Counted from the stretch's first letter, positions 9,871 to 19,107 are shown. The stretch is DNA of 64,000 bases from Calditerrivibrio sp. (GCA_026415135.1 JAOAHS010000026.1:38062-102061); one strand, 5' to 3'. A program made the numbers and translations. The notes: generated by a model not told the origin, from the sequence alone.

Positions 9871-10506
9871 TTAAAGTTCAATATTTCTAAGCATATCAAT
9901 TAATTTACTATTATTATCTTTATTTTGCAATAACCTTTCTAAGTATCTTGCTACTATATCAGCTTCGAGGTTTACTCTATCACCCACCTGTTTGTATTTT
10001 AGGTTTGTCATCTCAAAAGTATGGGGGATAATTGCAACAGTGAAGATGTTCTCTTTTATCTCTGCTACTGTTAGGCTAATACCGTTTAATGCTATTGAGC
10101 CTTTGTTAGCTATATACTGTTTTATGGGATTAAAATCTGAGATGTAGAGTTCAATGCTGTTACCTATATTTCTTATCTGCTTTATGATTCCAACACAATC
10201 CACGTGGCCTAAGACAATATGTCCACCTAATCTCGTCTGAAGTGTTAGAGCTCTTTCGAGATTCACTTTATCATCTGGTACCAATCTACTTAACGTAGTT
10301 TTATTAAGGGTTTCATAGGAGATATCTGCGGAAAAACTACTTTTATCAAAGTTTTTTACAGTTAAGCACACTCCATCTACAGCTATGGAGTCCCCGATCA
10401 TTGCATCTTCGAGCACCTTAAAACAATTGATTGAGATCTCGGCACTATTCCCTTTTTTGAGTATATATTTGACTGTACCTATCTCTTCTATTATTCCTGT
10501 GAACAT
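9871..10506 (-). CDS. ribE: Riboflavin synthase alpha chain
   Basis: Dismutates two lumazine molecules to riboflavin. The protein is 211 aa with two tandem lumazine-binding repeats: the first begins [12 protein letters not shown] with DGVCLTV near residue 45, the second begins near residue 98 with GHVDCVG and carries [10 protein letters not shown] near 140. The duplication is the family signature. It overlaps ribD by 16 bp. Downstream of it are ribBA and ribH. Confidence 0.97.
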   Translation of the reverse strand: MFTGIIEEIGTVKYILKKGNSAEISINCFKVLEDAMIGDSIAVDGVCLTVKNFDKSSFSADISYETLNKTTLSRLVPDDKVNLERALTLQTRLGGHIVLGHVDCVGIIKQIRNIGNSIELYISDFNPIKQYIANKGSIALNGISLTVAEIKENIFTVAIIPHTFEMTNLKYKQVGDRVNLEADIVARYLERLLQNKDNNSKLIDMLRNIEL

Positions 10507-11648
10507 TTGTGTTTACACCTATTTCGTACTTTTTCTGTTAACTCAAGGGTATGTTTTGTATAATCATAAAATTTATATACATTTAAGATATCCTCTTCAA
10601 ATCTTTTTGTGTATAACAAACTACAACTAATAGCACCTTCTATATTCTCTATACCTAAAGTATCAAACATCGATATACCATCTCCTCCTATTACTTTTGG
10701 TGCAATGAAATGATAGAGTTTGTCAGCAAGCCCATTTTTTAAAAATGAGCCAAAGATTCTACTACCACCTTCCACTAATATGTTTAGTAGGTTCATATTT
10801 ATAAGTTTGTCTGAAAGATCTGATAGGTCTACTCTTCCATCTTTATTGGCACATAAAAGGATTTTGACACCATATTTTTGTAGTTTCGATATTTTTATTT
10901 CATCTCTATTGGTTGTGGCTATGAGTAGATGTCTTCCAAATTCTTTTACTAGTTTTGAGTTTTCATCTATGGATAGATGAGAATCAACAACTATTTTTAT
11001 TGGCTCTTTATCCCTTCCAAAGCTTCTAACGTTAAGCATGGGATCATCTTTGTGTACAGTGTTGATACCCACAAGTATGGCATCAGAAATGGTTCTTAGG
11101 TACTGGACGTAGATTCGTGAGGATTCGTTGGTGATCCATTTAGAGTCTCCAGTAACAGTAGCTAATTTACCATCCAAAGTGGTGGCTGCTTTTAAAATAA
11201 AATATGGTTTTTTAAGTAGTATGAATTTGGTAAAATCCTCTATGATCTCTGCACATACTTTTTCGTTGTATCCAATGAAAACTTCTACGCCAGATTCTTT
11301 TAGAATATCAACAGCTTTACCACTATGATCGGGGTTTGGATCTACAACGCCTATAAAGACCCTTTTTATACCACTTTTAATTATAGCCTCGGTACATGGA
11401 GGTGTCTTGCCGTAAGTGGAACAAGGCTCAAGGGTAACATAAAGATCAGCACCCTCCGGTGACTCTTCACAATCTTTGAGTGCTTCGATCTCAGCGTGGG
11501 GCATACCAAAAGCTTTATGGTATCCTCTTCCGATTATTTTGCCATTTTTAACTACAATTGCTCCCACAACTGGGTTTGTTCCAGTGTATCCTTTTCCCAT
11601 TAAGGCTAACTGTATTGCTTCGTCAAAGATCAGTAAAGGGTTAACCAA
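10491..11648 (-). CDS. ribD: Bifunctional pyrimidine deaminase/reductase RibD
   Basis: Carries out deamination and then side-chain reduction of the pyrimidine intermediate in riboflavin synthesis. The protein is 385 aa. The N-terminal deaminase has the zinc motif HAEIEAL near residue 50 and PCSTYGKTPPC near 75. The C-terminal reductase begins near 145 with ATTLDGKLATVTGDSKWIT and includes ILVEGGSRIFGSFL near 290. It is the first of the four rib genes and overlaps plsY upstream by 8 bp. No FMN riboswitch is present before it, so control must act at the directon promoter or elsewhere. Confidence 0.97.
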   Translation of the reverse strand: MVNPLLIFDEAIQLALMGKGYTGTNPVVGAIVVKNGKIIGRGYHKAFGMPHAEIEALKDCEESPEGADLYVTLEPCSTYGKTPPCTEAIIKSGIKRVFIGVVDPNPDHSGKAVDILKESGVEVFIGYNEKVCAEIIEDFTKFILLKKPYFILKAATTLDGKLATVTGDSKWITNESSRIYVQYLRTISDAILVGINTVHKDDPMLNVRSFGRDKEPIKIVVDSHLSIDENSKLVKEFGRHLLIATTNRDEIKISKLQKYGVKILLCANKDGRVDLSDLSDKLINMNLLNILVEGGSRIFGSFLKNGLADKLYHFIAPKVIGGDGISMFDTLGIENIEGAISCSLLYTKRFEEDILNVYKFYDYTKHTLELTEKVRNRCKHKCSQE

Positions 11649-12240
11649 TTTTTTCTCCTATCTTCTTTTCTGTACCGTTCATAATCCTTTTAATGTTATC
11701 TTTATGTTTGTATATAACAAATATAACAATTGTAAAAGTCACGGTTTTAACGACTATGGAATGTTCGATGAAAAGTATTGATACAAGAAGTGATATGGCA
11801 GCAATTATGGAACTTAGAGAAACCATTTTGAATATCCATGCGACCAGGATAAAAACCAAAAAAGCTATAAACAAACTTATTGGGCTTACAGCAAGATAAA
11901 CTCCAACTGCAGTTGCTACCCCTTTACCACCTTTAAAATTTAAAAAAATGGTAAAGGAATGACCTAAAATAGAAATCATTCCAAAAATAAGTAGAAGTTC
12001 TTGATTTACGCTGTATACGTGCTTTAGTAAGATAAGAGGAACAAAACTTTTTAACATATCAAGCAAAAAAGCAACGACAAAACCCCAAAAACCCAATACT
12101 CTACCAGCGTTAGTGGCACCTACATTACCACTGCCTACAGTTCTGATATCTACCCCTTTTACCATTTTGACTAGTAAATAGGAAAAAGGTATTGCCCCGA
12201 GCAGATATACGATTATGGCTGATACCAAGTAAAAGATCAT
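11641..12240 (-). CDS. plsY: Glycerol-3-phosphate acyltransferase PlsY
   Basis: Inner-membrane enzyme that transfers an acyl group from acyl phosphate to glycerol-3-phosphate, the first committed step of phospholipid synthesis. The protein is 199 aa with about five to seven membrane segments. The three family motifs are visible: IPFSYLLVK near 18, VGSGNVGATNAGR near 35-47, and GGKGVATAVG near 104-113. It lies directly after pgsA with a 4-bp overlap, making a small phospholipid module. Confidence 0.96.
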   Translation of the reverse strand: MIFYLVSAIIVYLLGAIPFSYLLVKMVKGVDIRTVGSGNVGATNAGRVLGFWGFVVAFLLDMLKSFVPLILLKHVYSVNQELLLIFGMISILGHSFTIFLNFKGGKGVATAVGVYLAVSPISLFIAFLVFILVAWIFKMVSLSSIIAAISLLVSILFIEHSIVVKTVTFTIVIFVIYKHKDNIKRIMNGTEKKIGEKIG

Positions 12241-12818
12241 ACGCCGGTGTCCCCATGCTCAATATTTTTTATATCTTTGAAAAATTTTATATAATAGATT
12301 ACACAGGAGTACAAGGATGTAAATAGTGCTGCATATATAAATATAATGCCTATAAAAAATATATCGAGCCCCAAAAGAGGCTGTTTAAAGATAAGACATC
12401 CTATCCCTATCATTTGTAAAACAGTTTTAAGTTTGCCAGAAAACCCAGCTGCAATCACAACTCCTTTACTGGCAGCAAAATTCCTTAGTGCACCTATAGC
12501 AAAATCCCTTGCAAGCATCAATATTACGATCCATCCGGCGAGTCTATTTAATTCCACCAATACAATCATACTGGCAGCAACAAGGATTTTATCTGCTATA
12601 GGATCCAGAATTTTACCAAAATCTGTTATGATTTTGTACCTTCGAGCCAGGTATCCGTCTGCGTAGTCGGTTATGGATGCTAATACGAACAGGATTGTTG
12701 CTATGATGTTTGTAACCCCTTTGTCCATGTAGAGAAATATAATAAAAAATGGGATTATTATTACCCTTAAAACTGTCAGCTGATTTGGTAAATTTAAAAA
12801 ACTCTTATCAAATAACAT
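12237..12818 (-). CDS. pgsA: CDP-diacylglycerol-glycerol-3-phosphate phosphatidyltransferase
   Basis: Makes phosphatidylglycerol phosphate in the inner membrane. The protein is 193 aa with about five hydrophobic segments. The CDP-alcohol phosphatidyltransferase signature D-G-x2-A-R-x8-G-x3-D-x3-D appears as DYADGYLARRYKIITDFGKI followed by LDPIADK, residues about 48-75. NLPNQLTVLRVIIIPFF at the N-terminus is characteristic of PgsA. It overlaps plsY by 4 bp and lies 6 bp after the NtrC-type regulator. Confidence 0.95.
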   Translation of the reverse strand: MLFDKSFLNLPNQLTVLRVIIIPFFIIFLYMDKGVTNIIATILFVLASITDYADGYLARRYKIITDFGKILDPIADKILVAASMIVLVELNRLAGWIVILMLARDFAIGALRNFAASKGVVIAAGFSGKLKTVLQMIGIGCLIFKQPLLGLDIFFIGIIFIYAALFTSLYSCVIYYIKFFKDIKNIEHGDTGV

Positions 12819-12824
12819 AATTCC

Positions 12825-14165
12825 TCAAGTAAGACCATGTTTATCCATTTTGTATCTCAACATCCTCAAGCTTATACCGAGGAGTTTTGCTGATTTACTC
12901 TGGTTATGACCGGTGAGCTGTAAGGCACAGCTTATGTATCTCTTTTCTATGGAGTCCACGATCTTTTCCAAATTAATAGGGGCATCAAGTCTTAGTTCTG
13001 GTAGAAGTGGTGAATGTTCGGTGGTTTTCTGGGAAAAGTATTCGAGGATACTTGCAGGTAAAAGACGGTCAGATTTCTCCAGGGCAACACCTCTTTCTAT
13101 GATATTTTGTAGTTCCCTTACATTACCTTTGTAATCGTAAGATTTTAATATTTCAAGCACCGGGTAAGAGATTTCTTTAACACTTTTATTCATCTTTTCA
13201 GAAAACTTCTTTAAAAAGAATCTTGAAAGGGGTTCTATATCTTCTACTCTCTCCCTGAGGGGCTTTAGATCAATATTTACAACATTTATCCTATAGTACA
13301 GATCACTTCTAAAATTACCTTTTTCAACCTCTAAAGCGATGTTTTTATTTGTGGCAGATATCACCCTGATGTCTATAGGGAGCTCTTCAGTGGAACCTAC
13401 TTTCATTACTTTTTTGTCTTGAAGTACTCTTAATAACTTTACCTGCAGATTTAGAGGTAGTTCTGTGATTTCATCTAAGAAAACTGTTCCCCCTGATGCT
13501 ATTTCGAATAAACCTCTCTTATCTGTATATGCACCTGTAAAAGCCCCTTTTTTGTAACCAAAGAGCTCTGCTTCCACAAGTTCTGAAGGTATTGCACCAC
13601 AGTTTATGGGGACAAATGGCGCAACCTTTCTATTGCTTAGATTATGGATAGCTCTTGCTACAAGCTCTTTTCCTGTCCCAGATTCGCCTGTTATAAGTAC
13701 AGAGGAATCTCCTTTCGCAATATCTTTTATCTTCTTTTTTAAATCTTTTATAAATGGGCTGTTGCCAATGATGTCGTTGAGCTCTTCTATGGTTTCATCT
13801 TCGTTGTCCTTTTGGACAAGGTCTTTAACTATTTTTATGAGTTTATCATTATCAAAGGGTTTTGATATATAGTCTATGACACCAAGTTTTACAGATTCCA
13901 TAGCTGTATCAGGACTAGCGTAAGCAGTTATAAGAAGAAAAGGTATGCTCATATTCTTATCCTTAGCATATCGCGCAAGATCCAGACCACTTTCTTTACC
14001 TATGACGAGGTCAGAAAGCACTATATCTACCTCAAACCTATCTAAAATATTTTTTGCCTCTGATATATTTTTAGCAAGCAAAACGCTAAAGCCCTCAGCA
14101 GTAAAAAGTATCTCTAATACTTCACGAAAAGATTTTTCGTCATCAACAATAAGTATTGTTGGCAT
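12825..14165 (-). CDS. Sigma-54-dependent response regulator, NtrC family
   Basis: A two-component activator of sigma-54 promoters. The protein is 446 aa. The receiver domain (1-120) has DDE at 8-10, the phosphoacceptor D52 in VLSDL, and K in ISKPFD near 104. The AAA+ domain shows Walker A GESGTGKE near 160, the sigma-54 contact loop GAFTGA near 207, and Walker B GGTVFLDEI. The C-terminal Fis-type helix-turn-helix is in HNQSKSAKLLGISLRMLRYK. No histidine kinase lies next to it, so its partner is unknown. Targets cannot be told from the sequence; pilus genes are plausible given PilR-type relatives, but that is speculation. Confidence 0.93.
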   Translation of the reverse strand: MPTILIVDDEKSFREVLEILFTAEGFSVLLAKNISEAKNILDRFEVDIVLSDLVIGKESGLDLARYAKDKNMSIPFLLITAYASPDTAMESVKLGVIDYISKPFDNDKLIKIVKDLVQKDNEDETIEELNDIIGNSPFIKDLKKKIKDIAKGDSSVLITGESGTGKELVARAIHNLSNRKVAPFVPINCGAIPSELVEAELFGYKKGAFTGAYTDKRGLFEIASGGTVFLDEITELPLNLQVKLLRVLQDKKVMKVGSTEELPIDIRVISATNKNIALEVEKGNFRSDLYYRINVVNIDLKPLRERVEDIEPLSRFFLKKFSEKMNKSVKEISYPVLEILKSYDYKGNVRELQNIIERGVALEKSDRLLPASILEYFSQKTTEHSPLLPELRLDAPINLEKIVDSIEKRYISCALQLTGHNQSKSAKLLGISLRMLRYKMDKHGLT

Positions 14166-14170
14166 ATTAT

Positions 14171-14644
14171 TTATTTTATAGAAATATCAAGTATTTCATA
14201 TTCCTTATCACCACCAGGTGCTTTAACCAATACTGTATCACCAACAGATTTCCCCATCAATGCTTTTGCGATAGGTGAAAGGACCGATATATACCCCTTT
14301 GATATATCTGCTTCATCGGGACCTACTATTCTATACCTTTTTGTTTCACCAGTTTCTATATTTTCGATTTCTACATAAGCTCCAAATACAACTTTGTCAC
14401 CGCTAAAATTTGAGGGATCAATAACCTCAAAACGACCAATTTTTGACTCAAGCTCCGCTATTTTGGCTTCTATCAGACCCTGTCTTTCCTTAGCTGCGTC
14501 ATACTCTGCATTTTCACTGAGATCTCCATGGGCCCTTGCCTCTTTGATAGCCTCTATAACCTCTTTTCTTTCTACGGTTTTTAATCTCTCCAGTTCTTTT
14601 TTTATCTTTTCAAAACCTTCAGGTGTTATGGGAATTCTATCCAC
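14171..14644 (-). CDS. greA: Transcription elongation factor GreA
   Basis: Rescues backtracked RNA polymerase by stimulating transcript cleavage through its secondary channel. It is 157 aa. The N-terminal coiled coil (1-75) carries the tip motif DLSENAEYDAAKE near residues 40-52 with the two acidic residues needed for cleavage, and the C-terminal FKBP-like domain has GKSVGDTVLVKAPGG. The start is GTG at 14644 with a GGAGG Shine-Dalgarno close upstream, which fixes it. It overlaps xseA by 8 bp. Confidence 0.97.
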   Translation of the reverse strand: MDRIPITPEGFEKIKKELERLKTVERKEVIEAIKEARAHGDLSENAEYDAAKERQGLIEAKIAELESKIGRFEVIDPSNFSGDKVVFGAYVEIENIETGETKRYRIVGPDEADISKGYISVLSPIAKALMGKSVGDTVLVKAPGGDKEYEILDISIK

Positions 14645-15986
14645 GTTTGTCCTCCAATATCTTTTTACCCGTTACAAAACTTTGAATATACCCGTTTTTC
14701 ATTTTTATTTCAAGTGTATCTTCTAAAGCCACATCGCGCACATCAACAATAACTTTTTTATCTTTTGTTATGATACAGTAACCTTTTTTTATTATGTTGT
14801 CTGGGTCAAGGTTTCTAAGTATGGATTCTAAAGAGTTTATCTTTAGATGAAGCTTTTCTATTCTGTTGGTTGGCAATCTATGTAATTTATTCTCAAGAAA
14901 TATTATCTCCTTTTTTAACTGTTGGATTTTAATCGATGGATTGTTTTTCAGTAGTAATGTTTCTAATTGTTCTATCTTGGTAGAGAATGAATATATCTTG
15001 GCTTTAATAAGGTATTGAATATTCTTGTGGGATTGGGATATCAAATCCTTAAGGCGATTTAGTTTCATCTGGGGGGAGTTTTTTAATATAATAGTGTACA
15101 GGTTATCCAGATATTGAGAGTTTTTGAATAAACTGTTATTTATAATGTTAGTTAATTTTTCAGATTTTTTTTCTAAGGTTTCAATTATTCTCTTAAATAT
15201 CTCCACAATTTTATTTGCTGCATCTGTAGGGGTAGATGCTCTTACATCAGCAACAAGATCAGCTATAGTTGTATCTCTTTCATGGCCAATGGCTGTTATT
15301 GTGGGGATGTCACAATTAAAAAGAGCTCTTGCTATAGACTCTTCATTAAATACCGACAATTCATCAAGGGAACCACCACCCCTCATAAGGATTAAAAGGT
15401 CGTACTCTGAATTTTTGCCTGCTTGATTTAGTGCATTTACTATCTCATATAAGGCTTCATTCCCCTGAACTCTAACCCCCCAAAGATCTATTTCTATATT
15501 TATCTTGTTTGCGTGGAGTATTTTTAGAAAATCTGTTATTGCTGCACCCTGAGGGGATGTCAATACTGCTATCTTCTTGATAAAATTTGGTAGATCTTTT
15601 TTCTTTTTATGATCGAATAACCCTTCCTTTTCAAGCAGTGTTTTAGTGTTTATAAATTTTTTATAAAAGTCCCCTATAGCATCATATTCAATTTTTTTGG
15701 CTATTATCTGGTAATTACCTTCCTTTTCATAAACAGTAATGTCCCCAGTTACATAAACTTTATCACCATTTTTGGGCTCATAATTTTCTCTTGGATTTCT
15801 GTACATTTTAAAAAAAACAACTTTGATTTGTGCAGAATCGTCTTTGAGATTAAAATATATGTGTTTGCTAGGAGATTCAGATAAATTAGATACCTCACCT
15901 ACAACGGTGATTTGGGTATTAAAGTTTTTTTCAATCAAGTCTTTAATTCTTTTTGTTATCTCTTTTACTGTGTAAGCTGTCATCAT
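14637..15986 (-). CDS. xseA: Exodeoxyribonuclease VII large subunit
   Basis: Catalytic subunit of the single-strand DNA exonuclease VII. It is 449 aa. The N-terminal OB-fold (1-100) has VVGEVSNLSESPSKHIYFNL; the catalytic domain shows LTSPQGAAITDFL near 140, LLILMRGGGSLDEL near 200 and ITAIGHERDTTIADLVAD with RASTPTDAA near 240-262; long coiled coils follow. Two consecutive ATGs open the frame. It overlaps the FtsB-like gene by about 41-44 bp, the longest overlap in the directon. The small subunit xseB is not visible in the window. Confidence 0.95.
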   Translation of the reverse strand: MMTAYTVKEITKRIKDLIEKNFNTQITVVGEVSNLSESPSKHIYFNLKDDSAQIKVVFFKMYRNPRENYEPKNGDKVYVTGDITVYEKEGNYQIIAKKIEYDAIGDFYKKFINTKTLLEKEGLFDHKKKKDLPNFIKKIAVLTSPQGAAITDFLKILHANKINIEIDLWGVRVQGNEALYEIVNALNQAGKNSEYDLLILMRGGGSLDELSVFNEESIARALFNCDIPTITAIGHERDTTIADLVADVRASTPTDAANKIVEIFKRIIETLEKKSEKLTNIINNSLFKNSQYLDNLYTIILKNSPQMKLNRLKDLISQSHKNIQYLIKAKIYSFSTKIEQLETLLLKNNPSIKIQQLKKEIIFLENKLHRLPTNRIEKLHLKINSLESILRNLDPDNIIKKGYCIITKDKKVIVDVRDVALEDTLEIKMKNGYIQSFVTGKKILEDKRG

Positions 15987-16248
15987 GGTTGATTATGATA
16001 TAAAGGTCCTCTTCATTTTTTTTATAGTTTAACTCTTTTCTGATATACATTTCTAGATAGTCTCTGTTCTTTTTTAAGAGTTCAATTTCTTCTTTAAGTT
16101 GGGATATCTTTTTATCGTACTCCATCGACTCTTTTCTGTACTTTTCTCTTATATTTATCAATTCCTTATATTGTATAAGACCGTTTGTTGCAAACAAAAG
16201 ATAAAACACAAGGCCAGCAACTATCAATAAGAATATAAGATGTCTCAT
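15943..16248 (-). CDS. FtsB/DivIC-like septum formation initiator
   Basis: A small bitopic divisome protein: 101 aa, with one N-terminal membrane helix (LIFLLIVAGLVFYLLF, residues 4-19), followed by a coiled coil rich in leucine and charged residues (about 30-75). This architecture and length fit the FtsB/DivIC family, which links FtsL and FtsQ at the septum. The C-terminal part is short and hydrophilic. The family is poorly conserved in sequence, so the call rests on topology and size. It overlaps the upstream unknown gene by 4 bp and xseA downstream. Confidence 0.8.
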   Translation of the reverse strand: MRHLIFLLIVAGLVFYLLFATNGLIQYKELINIREKYRKESMEYDKKISQLKEEIELLKKNRDYLEMYIRKELNYKKNEEDLYIIINHDDSLHSKRDNKKN

Positions 16249-17381
16249 TGTTTTTTACCAGTTTTTACTAGGAAAATCCTCAGTGCCTGGTTCTTTAGTG
16301 CACTTGGAATCTCTTTAGACTTGGACAGTTTTTCTAAATCTGCAGTGGATATCTTTCCTATTAGATTCATAGAGATATCAAGGGGTGTTTTGGGATTAAA
16401 TATCATATCTCTTACCACACTGTAGTTGTTAGACCAATTGTTGTTTTTGGCTATCTCTCGTATGATATGATCAGGTGTAGATTTGCTCTTAACAAGGAAG
16501 AGTATCTCATCTTCTGTGATCTTTGGGTTTTCAAGAACGGAAAGTGAAATCTGTTTGTTTGGATCCCTTATAAGATACATCCTTGCAGATTTGTTACCTT
16601 TAAGGGCAAGTTTAATCTTTTCAGGTGTTGTCATTTTTGAGATTCTTTGAGCTAAGTTTTCTTCTAATTCCCTCTTTAGGTTACTTGGTAGATGTTGGGT
16701 CTCTTTAAAAAGGGTTTTGATATCTTGGTTCTCTTCTTTCGATTCAGTTTCATGGGTTTCGACTTTTTCTTCTTCCTCAGTTTCTTGGTAGTTTAGTTCT
16801 ACATACAGTTGTCTAAGATAAGTCAAAGCTTCATCAGGGGTGTAAGGGTTGGACAAAAGCTTTTTTACTATATTTAGATCATGTTGGATAATATGCCTCA
16901 TGTGGGATATGCGGTACAGAACTTCTGGTTCGTTTGAGTTTGCCAGTATATCAACTATTTCTAAGTCGATCTTGTTTAAGGAGATCAGATGGGAAACAAA
17001 TAAAGGATCATTTTTAAGGAGCTTGCATAAAAAAGTCAAATATCCACCCTCGAAAAGAGGGAAGCTTGCTATATTTTTTTTAGAAGTGCTATCCAGTTTT
17101 ATGATGAATTGAAAAATATCCTGAAAAAGGTGCTGGTAGTTTTTTACCAAAAGAAATGTTACGATGGGTAGATCCTTTGGGGCTATTGGTAATCCCCCTG
17201 AAAGAATCATTTTTACCTGCTCATCGGAGCTTTTTCTCAAAAGAAGCTCTTTGGTTATGAAGTTTACGATACCATGTTTTTCCAATATATCAAGATGTTC
17301 TTCAGTTATCTGATCTAATTTCAAAAGTTTTAGAAAACTGGTGGCCTCTTTCGAAAAAGCTAAGTTGTCCAAGTTAACCAC
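16245..17381 (-). CDS. Conserved helical-repeat protein of unknown function
   Basis: 378 aa and soluble, with no signal peptide. I do not know its function. Two helical halves flank an acidic linker (ETEEEEKVETHETESKEE, about 199-216). The first half contains repeat-like units such as ILANSNEPEVLYRIS and LLSNPYTPDEALTYL. The second half opens with TTPEKIKLALKGNKSARMYL and continues LENPKITEDEILFLV, then FNPKTPLDISMNLI: short two-helix repeats with an NP-x-T/I signature, like a HEAT or variant leucine-rich repeat solenoid. I have a memory of similar C-terminal halves in deltaproteobacterial hypothetical proteins. Start is GTG 17381, overlapping the diguanylate cyclase by 8 bp, so a link to cyclic di-GMP signalling is possible but unproven. 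Confidence 0.8.
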   Translation of the reverse strand: MVNLDNLAFSKEATSFLKLLKLDQITEEHLDILEKHGIVNFITKELLLRKSSDEQVKMILSGGLPIAPKDLPIVTFLLVKNYQHLFQDIFQFIIKLDSTSKKNIASFPLFEGGYLTFLCKLLKNDPLFVSHLISLNKIDLEIVDILANSNEPEVLYRISHMRHIIQHDLNIVKKLLSNPYTPDEALTYLRQLYVELNYQETEEEEKVETHETESKEENQDIKTLFKETQHLPSNLKRELEENLAQRISKMTTPEKIKLALKGNKSARMYLIRDPNKQISLSVLENPKITEDEILFLVKSKSTPDHIIREIAKNNNWSNNYSVVRDMIFNPKTPLDISMNLIGKISTADLEKLSKSKEIPSALKNQALRIFLVKTGKKQ

Positions 17382-18585
17382 CTATGACTCTGTTTTTACC
17401 TTCTCTTTTGGCTTTGAGCATAGCTAAATCAGCCCTTTCTATGAGTTGTTCTATCGATTCACCTTTTTTATATTCAGCTACACCTATACTTATAGTGATT
17501 TTTAGCTCCTCATTTTTATACCTAAAAACAGTGTTTCTCACTGTTTCAAGAAGCCTATTGGCAAACTTGATGGCGTTTTCAAGGTTTGCTTCTGTTAGTA
17601 GAATAACCATCTCTTCCCCGCCATATCTGAAAGCATAATCAACTTTTCTAAGCTCAGATTTGATTATATCAGCAAGGTATTTTAGTACAAAATCACCGAC
17701 AATGTGACCATAAAAGTCATTGATCTTCTTAAAATCATCGATATCTGTAAAAACTAAAGAAAAGGTGGTATTGTATCTTTTTGTTCTTTCTACCTCTTCT
17801 GCTAATCTTTTGTTCATAAACTTTCTATTGAATAAGCCTGTCAAGGAGTCAGTGACAGATTCCATTTTGTATTTTTCAACTTCTTTTTTTAGTTTGACCA
17901 GTTCCTGCTCTTTGTTTTTGTATTCAGACAGCTCTTTATTAACGGTGGCTCTTTTCTGTTCTATATTTTGTAGAGCGTCATTTTTAAATTCGATCTTTTT
18001 GGAGATATCTTTTGACAATTTATCTACCCTGCTTAGAACCATCTCTTTTAGTATCTCCAGGGAGGATTCGTTTATGATCAGGTCATTAACAGTGGTAAGT
18101 TCTGATGCTATCTTTTGATCATCCTCTATGTCTTTCTTTAGAACCGTGCTGTTTTCTTCTAAAATGTTGTTTAATGTTATAGAAGTTTTATCAAACCTTA
18201 TCACTATTTCGTCGATAATACTTTTCAGTCTACTTTGAATGTTTATAGCTTTATCTAAGTATTCGGCTACAAGGGATATTGTTTTTATAGTATAATTTTT
18301 TATGTTTTCAGTGTTTTTATCCTTTTCAAGGTTTTCCTTGAGCTGTAAAAAATCCTGTATGTTAAGCACTGAGTAAAAGAATGTACATTTATCGATGAGG
18401 AAGTATTTTATCTCCTCTAATATCTCACTATCAGAAAAGTTTAAAAAAAGTTTGTTAAACTCCTCATTTTCTTTCAAAGAGTTAGCAAGGGTATTGGCAG
18501 TGAGGGGGATTTTTTTACTTCTGATGTCTTTTATAGCCTCGATAACAATAAGACCTATTGTGTTGGCGACTGTTTTTGTGTTCAT
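17374..18585 (-). CDS. Diguanylate cyclase with GGDEF domain
   Basis: Makes the second messenger cyclic di-GMP from two GTP. The protein is 403 aa. The N-terminal 230 residues are mostly helical and end in a coiled coil (NIEQKRATVNKELSEYKNK), with no membrane segment, so it is probably a cytoplasmic enzyme controlled by partner binding. The GGDEF domain starts at DSLTGLFNRKFM. The active-site motif reads GGEEM, not GGEEF; the last position tolerates change but activity should be tested. RKVD sits five residues before it, which matches the RxxD inhibitory site. The PilB in the same directon has a potential cyclic di-GMP-binding domain. Confidence 0.9.
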   Translation of the reverse strand: MNTKTVANTIGLIVIEAIKDIRSKKIPLTANTLANSLKENEEFNKLFLNFSDSEILEEIKYFLIDKCTFFYSVLNIQDFLQLKENLEKDKNTENIKNYTIKTISLVAEYLDKAINIQSRLKSIIDEIVIRFDKTSITLNNILEENSTVLKKDIEDDQKIASELTTVNDLIINESSLEILKEMVLSRVDKLSKDISKKIEFKNDALQNIEQKRATVNKELSEYKNKEQELVKLKKEVEKYKMESVTDSLTGLFNRKFMNKRLAEEVERTKRYNTTFSLVFTDIDDFKKINDFYGHIVGDFVLKYLADIIKSELRKVDYAFRYGGEEMVILLTEANLENAIKFANRLLETVRNTVFRYKNEELKITISIGVAEYKKGESIEQLIERADLAMLKAKREGKNRVIGG

Positions 18586-19106
18586 AGGGCACCTTCCATA
18601 AGTAGTTTTCTTGCTCTTTCAAATAGTTCTAAGACATCTTTTTTTTTGTAATCCTCAAAGGTCCATGAATGTGGCTCGTATCTATTGCCTCTTCTTGAAA
18701 GTTGAAGATCTGCATAGATGCCTTTGCCCATGTAAATTCTATGGGTAAAATTTTTTGTGCTGGCTGCTACGACTTTTTCGATGGCAACATAACCCGGATC
18801 GATATTTATCGTTCTTCTGCCTTCTTTTTTGTATTGCTCTTCAAGCTGTATAGCTTTTAACTTCATTTCTACAATTCTGTCTGGTTGGATAAATAATCTA
18901 TGAAGAACAAAAAACTTTCTGAGATCTTCCCCAAATTCTTTGTTATAATAGTCTGTATGATCAAAGGAGAAATGATCTGTTTGATCTATAATCTCCCCAA
19001 AAATATCTTTTAACTTTTCTAAATGATCCCCCAGTGCTGAATTGTACATTACTGCATTAAACAATATAACATTACGGGGTCTTCTTGCCCCGCCGCCAAA
19101 CACCAT
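18582..19106 (-). CDS. DUF4416 family protein
   Basis: 174 aa and cytoplasmic. It matches the DUF4416 family by the successive motifs SFDHTDYYNKEFGEDL near residue 50, FVLHRLFIQPD near 68, INIDPGYVAIEKVVAASTKN near 100-119 and HRIYMGKGIYADLQL near 121-135. No biochemical role is known to me. It follows hfq in order of transcription, with a single base between them, and overlaps the diguanylate cyclase gene by 4 bp. Confidence 0.85.
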   Translation of the reverse strand: MVFGGGARRPRNVILFNAVMYNSALGDHLEKLKDIFGEIIDQTDHFSFDHTDYYNKEFGEDLRKFFVLHRLFIQPDRIVEMKLKAIQLEEQYKKEGRRTINIDPGYVAIEKVVAASTKNFTHRIYMGKGIYADLQLSRRGNRYEPHSWTFEDYKKKDVLELFERARKLLMEGAL

Positions 19107-19107
19107 T

